DNA of 64,000 nucleotides from Cupriavidus sp. D384 (GCF_001652915.1 NZ_BBQI01000093.1:62001-126000), one strand, 5' to 3'; positions 1 to 9,905 are shown, counted from the first letter of the stretch. The notes: generated from the letters alone by a model not told the origin. Program-made: numbers and translations.

Positions 1-89
1 ATCACGCAGGGGCCGAAGCCGGCCCCGAAGCACCGGCGGCGCCCCGCCTGGCCGCCGCCTGAAAACTGCTATTGAACCGGAGTGACCGC
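1..89. other. Unresolved window edge downstream of aroA
   Basis: No complete gene is visible. On the plus strand a short open stretch with GC-rich third positions runs from base 3 to a TGA at 60-62 and is rich in Ala, Glu and Pro, so it could be the C-terminal tail of a gene converging on aroA. In related bacteria cmk follows aroA on the same strand, and its start would then lie outside the window. Two GC-rich inverted repeats (GGGGCC/GGCCCC and GGCGGCG/CGCCGCC) occur here. Confidence 0.2.
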
Positions 90-1400
90 TTACCGCGCTA
101 CCCCGGCAAACACCGAGAAATACTCAGGGAATGTCTTCGCCACGCAGCCCGGCTCGTTGATGCGCACCGGCAGCGGCCCGAAAGCGGCGAGCGAGAAACA
201 CATGGCCATCCGGTGATCATCATAGGTGCCAATGCCATCGGCCGGAGTCTGCCAGGCGCCGGGCGCAGGAGGCGTCACTTTCAGATAGTCCGCCCCCTCT
301 TCCACTGCGGCACCCAATTTGCGCAGTTCCGCCGCCATGGCGGCAATACGATCCGTTTCCTTGACGCGCCAGCTGGCGATATTGGTCAGCGTGGTCGTGC
401 CTTCCGCAAACAGCGCCGCCACGGCCAGTGTCATCGCGGCGTCGGGAATGTGGTTGCAGTCGAGTTCGATACCATTGAGCCGGCCATCGTCGCGCTCGGT
501 GCCGCGCACCTCGATCCAGTTGTCGCCGGCCATTACGTTGGCGCCCATGCGGTTCAGCGCATCGGCAAACCGCACATCGCCCTGGATGCTCGACAGGCCC
601 ACGCCTTCCACCCGCACCGGCCCACCGCCGATTGCGCCGGCAGCCAGGAAGTACGACGCGGTCGAAGCATCGCCTTCGACATAGATCTCGCCCGGCGACC
701 GGTACTGCGCGCCGGCCGGCAGGATGAAGCGCTCCCAGCCCTGGCGCTCGACCACGATGCCGAAGCGGGCCAGCAGGTTCAGCGTGATCTCGACATAAGG
801 CTTCGAGATCAGTTCGCCCACCACTTCGATTTCGATCCGGCCCGAAGGCGCCGACGCCATCGGCAGTGCCATCAGCAGCGCCGTGAGAAACTGGCTCGAT
901 ACATCGCCGCGCACGCGGATCGGCGTATCGATACGGATCTGCGCTGGATTGATCTGCAGGGGCGGATAGCCGGGCGTGCCCAGGTATTCGATGGCGGCGC
1001 CCACCTGCAGCAGGCCGTCCACCAGATCGCCAATCGGCCGCTCATGCATGCGCGGCACGCCGCTGAGCCTGTAGGTACCGCCCTGCAGCGCCAGCGCCGC
1101 CGTCAGCGGGCGAATCGCCGTGCCGGCATTGCCCATGAACAGGTCGGCGGCCTTGTTCGGAAAATTGCCACCCACGCCGGTCACGATGCAATCACCACCG
1201 TCGCGGCGCCAGGACACGCCCAGCACTTTCAGCGCTTCAAGCATGACTTGGGTATCGTCGGAATCGAGCAGATCGCGTACGCGGGTCTCGCCGGTTGCCA
1301 GTGCGGACAGCAGCAGCACGCGGTTGGAGATGCTCTTCGAGCCGGGCAGGCGTACCGTGCCGGATGCGCGGGTCAGGGGGCCGAGGGTCAGATGTTCCAT
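90..1400 (-). CDS. aroA: 3-phosphoshikimate 1-carboxyvinyltransferase (EPSP synthase)
   Basis: This cytoplasmic enzyme transfers the enolpyruvyl group of PEP to shikimate-3-phosphate, the sixth step of the shikimate pathway. The 436-residue product has the family's usual length. The N-terminal phosphate-binding motif LPGSKSISNR lies near residues 18-27, the signature GNAGTAIRPL near 90-99, and RVKETDR in the C-terminal half. The Gly-Ala sequence GNAGTA is the class I (glyphosate-sensitive type) arrangement. It is the last gene of serC-pheA-hisC-tyrA-aroA, starting 45 bases after tyrA, and is probably cotranscribed with it. In relatives cmk and rpsA follow. Confidence 0.97.
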   Translation of the reverse strand: MEHLTLGPLTRASGTVRLPGSKSISNRVLLLSALATGETRVRDLLDSDDTQVMLEALKVLGVSWRRDGGDCIVTGVGGNFPNKAADLFMGNAGTAIRPLTAALALQGGTYRLSGVPRMHERPIGDLVDGLLQVGAAIEYLGTPGYPPLQINPAQIRIDTPIRVRGDVSSQFLTALLMALPMASAPSGRIEIEVVGELISKPYVEITLNLLARFGIVVERQGWERFILPAGAQYRSPGEIYVEGDASTASYFLAAGAIGGGPVRVEGVGLSSIQGDVRFADALNRMGANVMAGDNWIEVRGTERDDGRLNGIELDCNHIPDAAMTLAVAALFAEGTTTLTNIASWRVKETDRIAAMAAELRKLGAAVEEGADYLKVTPPAPGAWQTPADGIGTYDDHRMAMCFSLAAFGPLPVRINEPGCVAKTFPEYFSVFAGVAR

Positions 1401-1445
1401 GGTCTTGGCAGCGTAGGCGCGGCGCCCGGGGAAGGCGCCACGACT

Positions 1446-2345
1446 TCAGGGTTCTACGTTATGGGTGGCGGCACGTGCCGCGCCCCACTTCAGGCGCGTG
1501 TCGCTGGCGCGAGCGAAGATCCGCTCCAAGGCAGCACCGTCTCCGGCCTTGATCTGCGCCTTCAGGTGACCAAGCACGGCTTCATACGTGTTGATCTCGC
1601 GCAGCAGCGCCTCCTTGTTGGCGATGCAGATGTCGCGCCACATCTCGGGCGACGACGCGGCAATGCGCGTGAAATCGCGAAAACCGCCGCCCGCGAAGTC
1701 GAGCTTCAGTGCCGCATCCTCGGCATTGGCCACCTGCGCCACCAGCGCATACGACAGCACGTGCGGCAGGTGGCTGACCGAGGCAAACACGGCGTCATGC
1801 TGCACGGCCGACATCACGTGGACATTCGCGCCGGCCGATTCCCACATGGCCCGCACCGCCGCCACGTCCGCGCGGCTGTTTTCCTGCAGCGGGCACATCA
1901 CCACCTTCTTGTCCAGATAGAGGTCGTTCAGCGCGGCTTCCACGCCGTGGAGTTCACGGCCGGCAATCGGGTGCGCGGGCACGAACTGCGCCACCTTGTC
2001 GCCAAGCGCCGTCTTGGCCGCCATGATCACGTCGGACTTGGTACTGCCGGCGTCCGTCACGATGGTGCCCAGCTGCAGATGCGGCTCCAGCGCATGCAGC
2101 AGCGCAAAATTCTGCGCCACGGGCGCGCACAGCACGATCAGGCTGGCACCACGGGCGGCTTCGGCCAGCGATTCGGCGGCCTCGTCGATGACGCCCAGCG
2201 TCTTCGCCTTCTCCAGCGACGCCGCCGAACGGCCAACTCCTACCACGGTGCCGACCACGCCGGCACGCTTGAGCGACAACGCCAGCGATCCGCCAATCAG
2301 GCCGACACCGACAATCACAACACGGGAAAAATGCAGAGCGCTCAC
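1446..2345 (-). CDS. tyrA: Prephenate dehydrogenase
   Basis: The enzyme oxidatively decarboxylates prephenate to 4-hydroxyphenylpyruvate in tyrosine biosynthesis. The N-terminal Rossmann motif VGVGLIGGS is followed by the helical dimerisation domain typical of TyrA, and there is no fused chorismate mutase or ACT domain. I place the start at the GTG at 2345, giving 299 residues that begin SALHFSRVVIVG. A longer frame from 2399 would overlap the end of hisC and adds residues unlike the family. The gene begins 20 bases after the hisC stop at 2366, consistent with one operon. Confidence 0.93.
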   Translation of the reverse strand: MSALHFSRVVIVGVGLIGGSLALSLKRAGVVGTVVGVGRSAASLEKAKTLGVIDEAAESLAEAARGASLIVLCAPVAQNFALLHALEPHLQLGTIVTDAGSTKSDVIMAAKTALGDKVAQFVPAHPIAGRELHGVEAALNDLYLDKKVVMCPLQENSRADVAAVRAMWESAGANVHVMSAVQHDAVFASVSHLPHVLSYALVAQVANAEDAALKLDFAGGGFRDFTRIAASSPEMWRDICIANKEALLREINTYEAVLGHLKAQIKAGDGAALERIFARASDTRLKWGAARAATHNVEP

Positions 2346-2365
2346 GGCTTCAGATCGGTTCGGAT

Positions 2366-3526
2366 TCACTTCAATGCCTGCTCGAGCGCCGCGATGCACG
2401 CGGCATTCTCGTCAGGCAGGCCAATGGTGATACGCAGCCACTGCGGCAGGCCGTAGTTCGCCACCGGGCGCACGATCACGCCCTGCTTGAGCATCGCCAG
2501 GTTCACGCGTGCGCCGGCACCGTCGTCAGTGCCCACGCGGACCATGACGAAGTTGCCCGACGACTTCACGTACTCCAGGCCCATGCGCTCGAAGGCCGCC
2601 ACCAGCTGGGCCTTGCCGGCGCGATTGAGCTCGGCGCTGCGCTGCAGGAAATCGCCATCGCCCAGCGCTGCCACGGCTGCGGCCTGGGCCAGGCTGTTGA
2701 CGTTGAACGGCTGGCGCACGCGATTCAGCAGGTCGGTCAGCGGCGGCTGCGCCACGCCATAGCCCACTCGCAATCCCGCCAGGCCGTAGGCCTTCGAGAA
2801 CGTACGCGACACCATCAGGTTCGGATACTTGCGCACCCACGCGATGGACTCGTACTGCTGGTCAGCGTCGAGGTACTCGTTGTACGCCTCGTCCAGCACC
2901 ACCACCACGTGCGGCGGCACCTTCGCCAGGAACGCCTCGATCTCGGCGGCGGACACGAAGGTACCGGTCGGGTTGTTCGGATTGGCGATGAACACAAGCT
3001 TCGTGTCCGGCGCAATCGCGGCGGACATGGCGTCGAGATCGTGACCGTACTGGCGCGACTTCACCTCGATGGCGCGCGCGCCCACTTCCTGGGTAGCCAG
3101 CGCGTAGACCGCAAACGAGTATTCAGCGTAGACAATCGACTCGCCGGTGCGCACCAGCGCGTGCGCGGCCAGTTCCAGAATGTCGTTGCTGCCGTTGCCG
3201 AGGGTCAGCCACTCGGCCGGGACATCGAATTTCTCCGAAAGCTTGGCCTTCAGCTCGAAGCCGTTGCTGTCCGGGTAGCGGCCCAGATCCTCGGTGGCCG
3301 CCGCAATGGCGGCCTTGGCCGAGGCAGGCATGCCAAGCGGATTCTCGTTCGACGCCAGCTTGACGATACGCGCCTCGTCAAGCCCGAACTCGCGTGCCAC
3401 TTCCGAAATTGGCTTTCCTGCGATGTACGGCGAGATCTTGCGGACGTACGTCGGGCCAAAGTAGTCGGCCACATTCGCAGCCACATTCGCCGTTGCGCTC
3501 GCTGCCCCGCTTTCCTGCTGTGCCAT
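2366..3526 (-). CDS. hisC: Histidinol-phosphate / aromatic aminotransferase
   Basis: This is a PLP-dependent class I/II aminotransferase of 386 residues. The lysine that binds PLP is in SRTFSKAYGLAGLRVGYG, with NPNNPTGT and the aspartate of VVVLDEAYNEY upstream. HisC-type enzymes convert imidazole-acetol phosphate to histidinol phosphate, and this paralogue often also transaminates prephenate or aromatic keto acids. Its place between pheA and tyrA, away from any his operon, suggests the aromatic role (often annotated hisC2). The sequence AGGAG lies just upstream of the ATG at 3526. Confidence 0.92.
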   Translation of the reverse strand: MAQQESGAASATANVAANVADYFGPTYVRKISPYIAGKPISEVAREFGLDEARIVKLASNENPLGMPASAKAAIAAATEDLGRYPDSNGFELKAKLSEKFDVPAEWLTLGNGSNDILELAAHALVRTGESIVYAEYSFAVYALATQEVGARAIEVKSRQYGHDLDAMSAAIAPDTKLVFIANPNNPTGTFVSAAEIEAFLAKVPPHVVVVLDEAYNEYLDADQQYESIAWVRKYPNLMVSRTFSKAYGLAGLRVGYGVAQPPLTDLLNRVRQPFNVNSLAQAAAVAALGDGDFLQRSAELNRAGKAQLVAAFERMGLEYVKSSGNFVMVRVGTDDGAGARVNLAMLKQGVIVRPVANYGLPQWLRITIGLPDENAACIAALEQALK

Positions 3527-3544
3527 GCGTGTCTCCTGCCTGCG

Positions 3545-4690
3545 TTATTTGCTCGACGGGTAGGACCCGAGCACCTTCAGGTACGCGGCGTTGGCGCGCA
3601 GCGACTGGATCGCGCGTGCCACGGCCGGATCGTGCTGATGGCCTTCCACATCGACATAGAAGTAGTACTCCCACGCGCCGCTGCGGGCGGGCCGCGATTC
3701 GAAGCGGCACATCGACACACCGTTGTCGGCCAGCGGCGCCAGCAGCTGGTACACGGCGCCGGCCTTGTTCGGCACCGACAGGATCATCGACGTCTGGTCG
3801 CTGCCCGACGGCTCGGTCTCGTAGCGGCCGATCACCGCAAAGCGCGTGCGGTTGTGCGGATCGTCCTGGATGTTGGCCCGCACGATATGCAGGTGATAGC
3901 GGTTGGCGGCTGTCTCGCCGGCAATCGCCGCCACCGTGGGATCTTCGCTGGCCATGCGCGCCGCCTCGGCGTTGCTCGATACGGCCTGGCGCTCCAGATG
4001 CGGATAGTTGGCGGCGAGCCAGTGCTGGCACTGCGCCAGCGCCTGCGCGTGCGCGCGCACCACGGTCACGCCCTTCATGTCGGGCGACGATGCCATCAGG
4101 TTGTGATGCACCTTCAGCGCGATCTCGCCGCTGATCTTCAGCGACGTCTGCAGGAACAGGTCCAGCGTGCGCGACACCGCGCCCTCGGTCGAATTCTCGA
4201 CCGGCACCACGCCGTACTCCACCGTACCCGACTCCACCGACCGAAACACCTCGTCGATGCTCGGGCAGGGCACGCCGCTGACTTCGTGGCCGAAGTGCGC
4301 GTACAGCGCCTGCTCGGAGAACGTGCCGGCCGGGCCCAGGAAGGCGATCTCCAGCGGCTTTTCCAGGCCGCGGCAGGCCGACATCACCTCGCGCCAGATC
4401 GACGCCACGCTTTCGCCAAGCAGCGGGCCCGGATTGGCACCCTGCACCTTGCGGATCACCTGCAGCTCGCGCTCGGGGCGGAACACCGGCGCGCCGTACT
4501 TCTTCTTGACCTCGCCCACGTCGAGCGCCAGTTGCGCACGGCGGTTCAGCAGGGCCAGCAGTTCGCGGTCGACGGCGTCGATCTGGTCGCGCAGCGGCGC
4601 CAGGTCCGCGGACAGCGCCTGCTCCTGGGGGCTGGGTGCGGCATTGTCATTGCCGGTGGCTGCCGCCGCCGGCTTGTCTTGCTGTGTCAT
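3545..4690 (-). CDS. pheA: Bifunctional chorismate mutase / prephenate dehydratase (P-protein)
   Basis: This fusion enzyme converts chorismate to prephenate and then to phenylpyruvate. After a low-complexity head of about 28 residues comes an AroQ-class mutase helix domain (about 29-110, with the basic segment VKKKYGAPVFRPERE). The dehydratase domain begins at IAFLGPAGTFSEQ. A C-terminal ACT regulatory domain from about residue 300 carries the ESRP motif involved in phenylalanine feedback binding. The length of 381 residues is normal. The gene ends 18 bases before the hisC start. Confidence 0.96.
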   Translation of the reverse strand: MTQQDKPAAAATGNDNAAPSPQEQALSADLAPLRDQIDAVDRELLALLNRRAQLALDVGEVKKKYGAPVFRPERELQVIRKVQGANPGPLLGESVASIWREVMSACRGLEKPLEIAFLGPAGTFSEQALYAHFGHEVSGVPCPSIDEVFRSVESGTVEYGVVPVENSTEGAVSRTLDLFLQTSLKISGEIALKVHHNLMASSPDMKGVTVVRAHAQALAQCQHWLAANYPHLERQAVSSNAEAARMASEDPTVAAIAGETAANRYHLHIVRANIQDDPHNRTRFAVIGRYETEPSGSDQTSMILSVPNKAGAVYQLLAPLADNGVSMCRFESRPARSGAWEYYFYVDVEGHQHDPAVARAIQSLRANAAYLKVLGSYPSSK

Positions 4691-4781
4691 AGGCCTGTGG
4701 GCCGCGCATCGCGCAGCCGCGGAAAGTCTGGGCTGATGCCGGGCCCCCGCACTGCCAGGGCCGCGACAGAAAGCACCACCG

Positions 4782-5945
4782 TCAGGCGGCGGTGCGCTCG
4801 AACTCGCGCATGAATTCCACCAGCGCGGTCACACCTTCGAGTGGCATCGCGTTGTAGATGCTGGCGCGCATGCCGCCCACGGACTTGTGGCCCTTGAGCT
4901 GTACCAGGCCGTTCGCGCGCGCCTGGGTCAGGAACGCTTCGTTGCGCGATTCATCGCGCAGGAAGAACGGTACGTTCATGCGCGAGCGGCTGCGGGGATC
5001 GATTTCGTTACGGTAATAGTCGCTCTGGTCCAGGAAGTCGTACAGCGCGCGCGCCTTGGCGATATTGCGCTGTTCGATCGCGGGCACGCCGCCCTGGGCC
5101 TTGAGCCACTTGAACACGAGCCCGGCGATGTAGATCGCATAGGTGGGCGGCGTGTTGTACATCGAGTCATGCTCGGCCACCAGGCGCCAGTTGAACGCCG
5201 AGGGGCACAGCGGGTGCGCGAAACCGATCAGGTCTTCGCGCACGATGACGATCGTCACACCGGCCGGGCCGATATTCTTCTGCGCGCCCCCATACACCAC
5301 CTGTACGCGCGACCAGTCGATCGGGCGCGACAGGATATGGCTCGACGCGTCGGCCACGACGATGCGGCCCTTGTCATGGGTGCCGGTCTGGCCGATGTCC
5401 GGGATGTCCTGGAACTCCACGCCGACGATGGTCTCGTTCGTGCACAGATGCACATAGGCCGCGTCGTCGGACAGCTTCCACGTGTTCACATCGGGAATCT
5501 TGTGCCACTTCTGGTCCTTGCTGGACGCGGCGATATTCACCTCGCCATAGCGGCGCGCTTCCTGCTCGGTCTTGACCGACCACGTGCCGGTCACCACGAA
5601 ATCGGTCTTCGGCTTCGCGGCAGTGACACGGTTGGCCAGGTTCAGCGGGACGATGCCGTTTTCGCCGATGGCACCGCCCTGCAGGAACAGGATCTTGAAG
5701 TTCTTCGGCACATGCAGCAGTTCGCGCAGATCGGCCAGCGCCTGCTGCTGGATGCTCTCGAACTCCTTGCTGCGGTGGCTCATCTCCATCACCGATACGC
5801 CAGTACCGCGCCATGACAGCATTTCCTCGGCGGCCTGCTGCAGGACTTCGGTGGGCAACGCGGCCGGGCCAGGCGAGAAATTGAAGACGCGCTCGGCCAG
5901 GGAACGTTGCAGGCCGGCGAGGGCGGGGTTCTGGGGATCGTTCAT
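4782..5945 (-). CDS. serC: Phosphoserine aminotransferase
   Basis: SerC transfers the amino group of glutamate to 3-phosphohydroxypyruvate in serine synthesis, and to the corresponding intermediate in pyridoxine synthesis. The sequence opens with FNFSPGPAALP, typical of the family, and the PLP lysine is in GGAQKNIGPAG. I use the ATG at 5945 (387 residues). An upstream in-frame ATG at 6002 adds 19 residues not seen in the family. The gene heads the amino-acid block serC-pheA-hisC-tyrA-aroA, with a 91-base gap to pheA. Confidence 0.94.
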   Translation of the reverse strand: MNDPQNPALAGLQRSLAERVFNFSPGPAALPTEVLQQAAEEMLSWRGTGVSVMEMSHRSKEFESIQQQALADLRELLHVPKNFKILFLQGGAIGENGIVPLNLANRVTAAKPKTDFVVTGTWSVKTEQEARRYGEVNIAASSKDQKWHKIPDVNTWKLSDDAAYVHLCTNETIVGVEFQDIPDIGQTGTHDKGRIVVADASSHILSRPIDWSRVQVVYGGAQKNIGPAGVTIVIVREDLIGFAHPLCPSAFNWRLVAEHDSMYNTPPTYAIYIAGLVFKWLKAQGGVPAIEQRNIAKARALYDFLDQSDYYRNEIDPRSRSRMNVPFFLRDESRNEAFLTQARANGLVQLKGHKSVGGMRASIYNAMPLEGVTALVEFMREFERTAA

Positions 5946-6092
5946 GGAGGGAGAAAAAGAAAAATGGCTGCCGGATGGAACCAGGCAGCCATTATCGCCC
6001 AAAACCCGCGCCCCTTGGACACCAAGGGCATCCGGACCAGGCCTGGACAGGCGACCTCTCCGGCCCGAGGGCCCGGAGAGGTCAGCCGTCGA

Positions 6093-6659
6093 TCACTTCG
6101 AAGCGGCGGCGATTTCCTTCTCGGCGGCGTCACGCATCGACTTGCCAACCTGGGGACCGTACTTCTGCATCATCGAACCCCAGATTTCCTGGGTGGCCTT
6201 GCCCTGGTTGGCCATGAACTTCTGGCCCGTCGGCGACTTCAGGAACGTGGTCAGGTCCTTGATTTCCTGGGTCGAGTAGTACTTGCCGAAGGCATCGTAG
6301 TGCGCCTTGAGGGCGTCCTGGCGGAAGCCGTCGGTGTTGAACGCCGTACCGGCGCCATCGACCATGCGCTGCACGGCGCCGTTCTTCTTGAGCTTGTCGA
6401 CAGCGGCCTGCTTCTGCTTGTCGTTCAGCGTCTTGTTCTCCACGAGAACCTGCTCCAGCACCAGCGGCGCTTCCTGCTTGGCGCCCTGTTGCCAGTTATC
6501 GGCCTGACCCTTCACGGCCTGGTCAGCCTGCATGACGGTCAGCAGTTCCTTGATGGCCGCGGTCTTGTCCTTGTCTTCCTGAGCGTGCGCGCCTTGCGCA
6601 AGCATCATCATCGGAGCGAAAGCAGCCAGAACAGCGATACGTCGATAGGTTTTGAGCAT
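6093..6659 (-). CDS. DUF2059 domain protein, exported
   Basis: The 188-residue product starts with a basic and hydrophobic signal peptide (to about residue 26, ending AHAQ), so it is probably periplasmic. The body is mostly charged helices, with the segment YYSTQEIKDLTTFLKSPTGQKFM characteristic of DUF2059. The molecular function of this family is not established. It sits between gyrA and serC on the same strand, a position that is conserved in Burkholderiaceae as I recall it. Confidence 0.85.
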   Translation of the reverse strand: MLKTYRRIAVLAAFAPMMMLAQGAHAQEDKDKTAAIKELLTVMQADQAVKGQADNWQQGAKQEAPLVLEQVLVENKTLNDKQKQAAVDKLKKNGAVQRMVDGAGTAFNTDGFRQDALKAHYDAFGKYYSTQEIKDLTTFLKSPTGQKFMANQGKATQEIWGSMMQKYGPQVGKSMRDAAEKEIAAASK

Positions 6660-6741
6660 TATGACTCCCTGGTAAATACGTCCGGATTAGTCCGAACGGC
6701 CGTCTGGCGAGTTCCGGCCGTCGTCCCGTTGTTGCAACAAA

Positions 6742-9459
6742 TTACGAATTCGCGTCCGCGTCGGTGGCACCCGCTCCGGTATCGCCATCGACACCGGTCG
6801 CACCCGTAGCATCTTCCGCCACGTCCTCGTCTTCGCCGTTGCCGCTGCTATCGGCATCCGACTCGACAATGCGCTGCAGGCCCGAAAGCTTGGTACCCTC
6901 GTCGACATTGATCAGGGTCACGCCTTGCGTGGCACGACCCATCTCACGGATCTCGGCCACGCGGGTGCGGATCAACACGCCGCCCGTGGTGATCAGCATG
7001 ATCTCGTCCTCGGGCGATACCAGCGCTGCAGCCACCACGCGGCCGTTGCGCTCGCTCGTCTGGATCGCAATCATGCCCTTGGTGCCACGGCCGTGTCGAG
7101 TGTACTCGGAGATCGGCGTACGTTTGCCGTAGCCGTTCTCGGTGGCAGTCAGCACGCTACCCACCGAGGGCGACGCGCCCTCGGCTGCCTCGCCCTCGGC
7201 CGTTTCCGTTTCCGTTTCCGCCGGAGCCACCAGCATGGCGATCACTGCCTGGCCTTCGTCCAGATTCATGCCGCGCACGCCGCGCGCCTGACGGCCCATC
7301 GGACGCACGTCGTTCTCGTCGAAGCGCACGGCCTTGCCGGCATCGGAGAACAGCATCACATCGTGCTGGCCGTCGGTAATGGCGGCGCCGATCAGGAAGT
7401 CGCCCTCGTCGAGGTCGACGGCAATGATGCCGGCCTTGCGTGGGTTCGAGAAATCGGTGAGCACGGTCTTCTTGACCGTGCCGCGCGCCGTCGCCATGAA
7501 GATGAAATGCTCGGCGTCAAACTGGCGCACCGGCAGGATCACGTTGATCTTCTCGCCGTCGGCCAGCGGGAACATGTTCACGATCGGACGGCCACGCGAG
7601 TTACGCGACCCTTGCGGCACTTCATAGACCTTGAGCCAGTACAGACGGCCACGGTTCGAGAAGCACAGGATGTAGTCGTGCGTGTTGGCGACGAACAGCG
7701 TGTCGATCCAGTCGTCTTCCTTGGTCGCCGTGGCCAGCTTGCCGCGGCCACCACGCTTCTGCGCGCGATACTCGGAGATCGGCTGGCTCTTCATATAGCC
7801 AGAGTGCGACAGCGTGACCACCATGTCCTGCGGGGTGATCAGGTCCTCGGTGTCGAGTTCGGTCGCGTTGTGCTCGATCTGCGAGCGGCGCTCGTCGCCA
7901 AACTCGGCGCGGATGGCACCCAGTTCGTCGGTGATGATGGTGGTGATGCGCTCCGGGCGGGCCAGGATGTCGAGCAGGTCGGCAATCAGGCCCATCACTT
8001 CGCGGTATTCCTGGACGATCTTGTCCTGCTCCAGGCCCGTGAGGCGTTGCAGGCGCATCTGCAGGATTTCCTGCGCCTGGCCGTCGGACAGTCGATACAG
8101 GCCATCGGGCTGCATGCCGAACACGGCCGGCAGGCCATCCGGACGATACGAGGCACGGCCACCTGCAGTGTCGCTTTCGGCACGCGAGAGCATTTCGCGG
8201 ACAAGCCCGGAATCCCAGGCCTTCGCCATCAGTTCCTGCTTCGCCAGCGGCGGCGTCGGGGCGGCCTTGATGATCGCGATGAACTCGTCGATGTTCGCCA
8301 GCGCCACGGCCAGGCCTTCCAGCACGTGCCCGCGCTCGCGCGCCTTGCGCAGTTCGAACACGGTGCGGCGCGTCACCACTTCGCGGCGATGCGACAGGAA
8401 GGCATCCAGCATCTGCTTCAGGTTCAGCAGGCGCGGCTGGCCATCCACCAGCGCCACCATGTTCATCCCGAACGTGTCCTGCAGCTGGGTGTTCTTATAT
8501 AGGTTGTTCAGCACAACCTCGGGCACTTCGTTGCGCTTGAGCTCGATCACCACGCGCATGCCTGACTTGTCAGACTCATCGCGGATGTCGGAAATGCCCT
8601 CGATCTTCTTCTCGGTCACCAGCTCGGCAATGCGCTCGAGCAGTGTCCGCTTGTTCACTTGATACGGCAGCTCGTCGACGATGATCGCCTGGCGCGTGCC
8701 ACGGTCGATATCCTCGAAGTGCGTGCGCGCGCGCATGACCACGCGGCCGCGTCCGGTGCGGTAACCCTCCCGTACACCCTGGATGCCATAAATAATGCCG
8801 GCAGTCGGAAAATCAGGCGCAGGTACCAGTTCGATCAGTTCATCGATCGTGGTTTCAGGATTACGCAGCAGATGCAGACAGGCGTCGACAACCTCATTGA
8901 GGTTATGCGGCGGGATATTGGTTGCCATACCCACGGCAATACCCGACGACCCATTGATCAGCAAATTCGGGATTCGCGCCGGCAAAATACCGGGCTCTTT
9001 CTCCGAACCGTCATAGTTCGGTTCGAAATCGACAGTTTCCTTGTCGATATCGTGAAGCATTTCATGGGCAATCTTCGCCAGGCGGATTTCGGTATAACGC
9101 ATCGCCGCTGCGTTATCTCCGTCCACTGAACCGAAGTTACCCTGGCCATCGACCAACATATAGCGCAGCGAGAAATTCTGCGCCATGCGGACGATCGTGT
9201 CGTAGACAGCAGTATCGCCGTGCGGGTGATACTTACCAATCACATCACCGACGATACGGGCCGACTTCTTGTAGGCCCGGTTCCAGTCGTTGTTCAGCTC
9301 ATGCATCGCAAAGAGCACGCGCCGGTGTACCGGCTTCAGGCCGTCCCGGACGTCGGGAAGCGCGCGCCCCACGATAACGCTCATCGCGTAATCGAGGTAA
9401 GAGCGGCGCATTTCCTCTTCCAGCGAGACCGGGAGGGTTTCTTTGGCGAATTGATCCAT
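6742..9459 (-). CDS. gyrA: DNA gyrase subunit A
   Basis: GyrA is the DNA-cleaving subunit of type II topoisomerase, introducing negative supercoils together with GyrB. The N-terminal domain carries the catalytic tyrosine in AAAMRYTEIRL (about residue 122). The C-terminal beta-pinwheel has the GyrA box QKRGGRGK. In the quinolone-determining region residue 83 is Thr and 87 is Asp. Thr at 83 is the normal residue in several non-enteric bacteria and is not by itself evidence of resistance. The last 40 or so residues form an acidic Asp/Glu/Ala/Gly tail. The length of 905 residues is typical for betaproteobacteria. Confidence 0.98.
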   Translation of the reverse strand: MDQFAKETLPVSLEEEMRRSYLDYAMSVIVGRALPDVRDGLKPVHRRVLFAMHELNNDWNRAYKKSARIVGDVIGKYHPHGDTAVYDTIVRMAQNFSLRYMLVDGQGNFGSVDGDNAAAMRYTEIRLAKIAHEMLHDIDKETVDFEPNYDGSEKEPGILPARIPNLLINGSSGIAVGMATNIPPHNLNEVVDACLHLLRNPETTIDELIELVPAPDFPTAGIIYGIQGVREGYRTGRGRVVMRARTHFEDIDRGTRQAIIVDELPYQVNKRTLLERIAELVTEKKIEGISDIRDESDKSGMRVVIELKRNEVPEVVLNNLYKNTQLQDTFGMNMVALVDGQPRLLNLKQMLDAFLSHRREVVTRRTVFELRKARERGHVLEGLAVALANIDEFIAIIKAAPTPPLAKQELMAKAWDSGLVREMLSRAESDTAGGRASYRPDGLPAVFGMQPDGLYRLSDGQAQEILQMRLQRLTGLEQDKIVQEYREVMGLIADLLDILARPERITTIITDELGAIRAEFGDERRSQIEHNATELDTEDLITPQDMVVTLSHSGYMKSQPISEYRAQKRGGRGKLATATKEDDWIDTLFVANTHDYILCFSNRGRLYWLKVYEVPQGSRNSRGRPIVNMFPLADGEKINVILPVRQFDAEHFIFMATARGTVKKTVLTDFSNPRKAGIIAVDLDEGDFLIGAAITDGQHDVMLFSDAGKAVRFDENDVRPMGRQARGVRGMNLDEGQAVIAMLVAPAETETETAEGEAAEGASPSVGSVLTATENGYGKRTPISEYTRHGRGTKGMIAIQTSERNGRVVAAALVSPEDEIMLITTGGVLIRTRVAEIREMGRATQGVTLINVDEGTKLSGLQRIVESDADSSGNGEDEDVAEDATGATGVDGDTGAGATDADANS

Positions 9460-9905
9460 TGCGGCGTGGTTTATGCGGCGGGTTTAAGCAAATGAAGCCC
9501 GTGAATCTGACGGCATGAAGACGCCATGCCGGCGACGGGCCAACATGGCATTCTATCACGCGCGGAACCCCTTCCCGCCCCCGCCCGAACCACCCCCGCG
9601 CGGCCCTCGCCGGCGCTCCCGGCGCCCACCCCCGGCACCCTGCAACCCAGACGGGACAAGGGTTTGCAGGCGCCGCAAGACGGATGTTGCACAAACACCA
9701 CAGGCCTAAAACCACGTGGTTGAATCGAATATATTTACTTCTTAGGAAACGAGCCTTGTGGCACAATTCCCCAGCGAAGAGCCAGACATTGTTCGAAGTG
9801 GAGCATCCACCACATCGAGAATGTTATACTCCGAAGAATGTATGACTTGTTTTCGTCCATTTGCTCGCAGTAACCCTGCGGTGATCTCATCCTGAGAGGA
9901 GAAAT
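9460..9905. promoter_or_regulatory. Divergent gyrA / ompA-like intergenic region with two extended -10 candidates
   Basis: These 446 bases contain no convincing gene. For gyrA (minus strand) TGATAGAAT reads as an extended -10, with the hexamer at 9550-9555. For the OmpA-family gene (plus strand) TGTTATACT is an extended -10, with hexamer TATACT at 9825-9830. Neither has a good -35, as expected for extended -10 promoters. A strong ribosome site, GAGAGGAG, precedes the ATG at 9906. The middle part is very GC-rich and the segment 9720-9760 is AT-rich. Confidence 0.45.

Noticed and set aside
72..2456. Very long plus-strand open frame opposite aroA and tyrA (about 794 codons)
   Set aside because: Composition is rich in Arg, His and Gln with no recognisable domain, and aroA and tyrA are certain on the other strand. 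High GC leaves few stops in antisense frames.
6990..6995. Thr83 of GyrA as a quinolone-resistance mutation
   Set aside because: Thr is the natural residue in many non-enteric bacteria, and Asp87 is unchanged.
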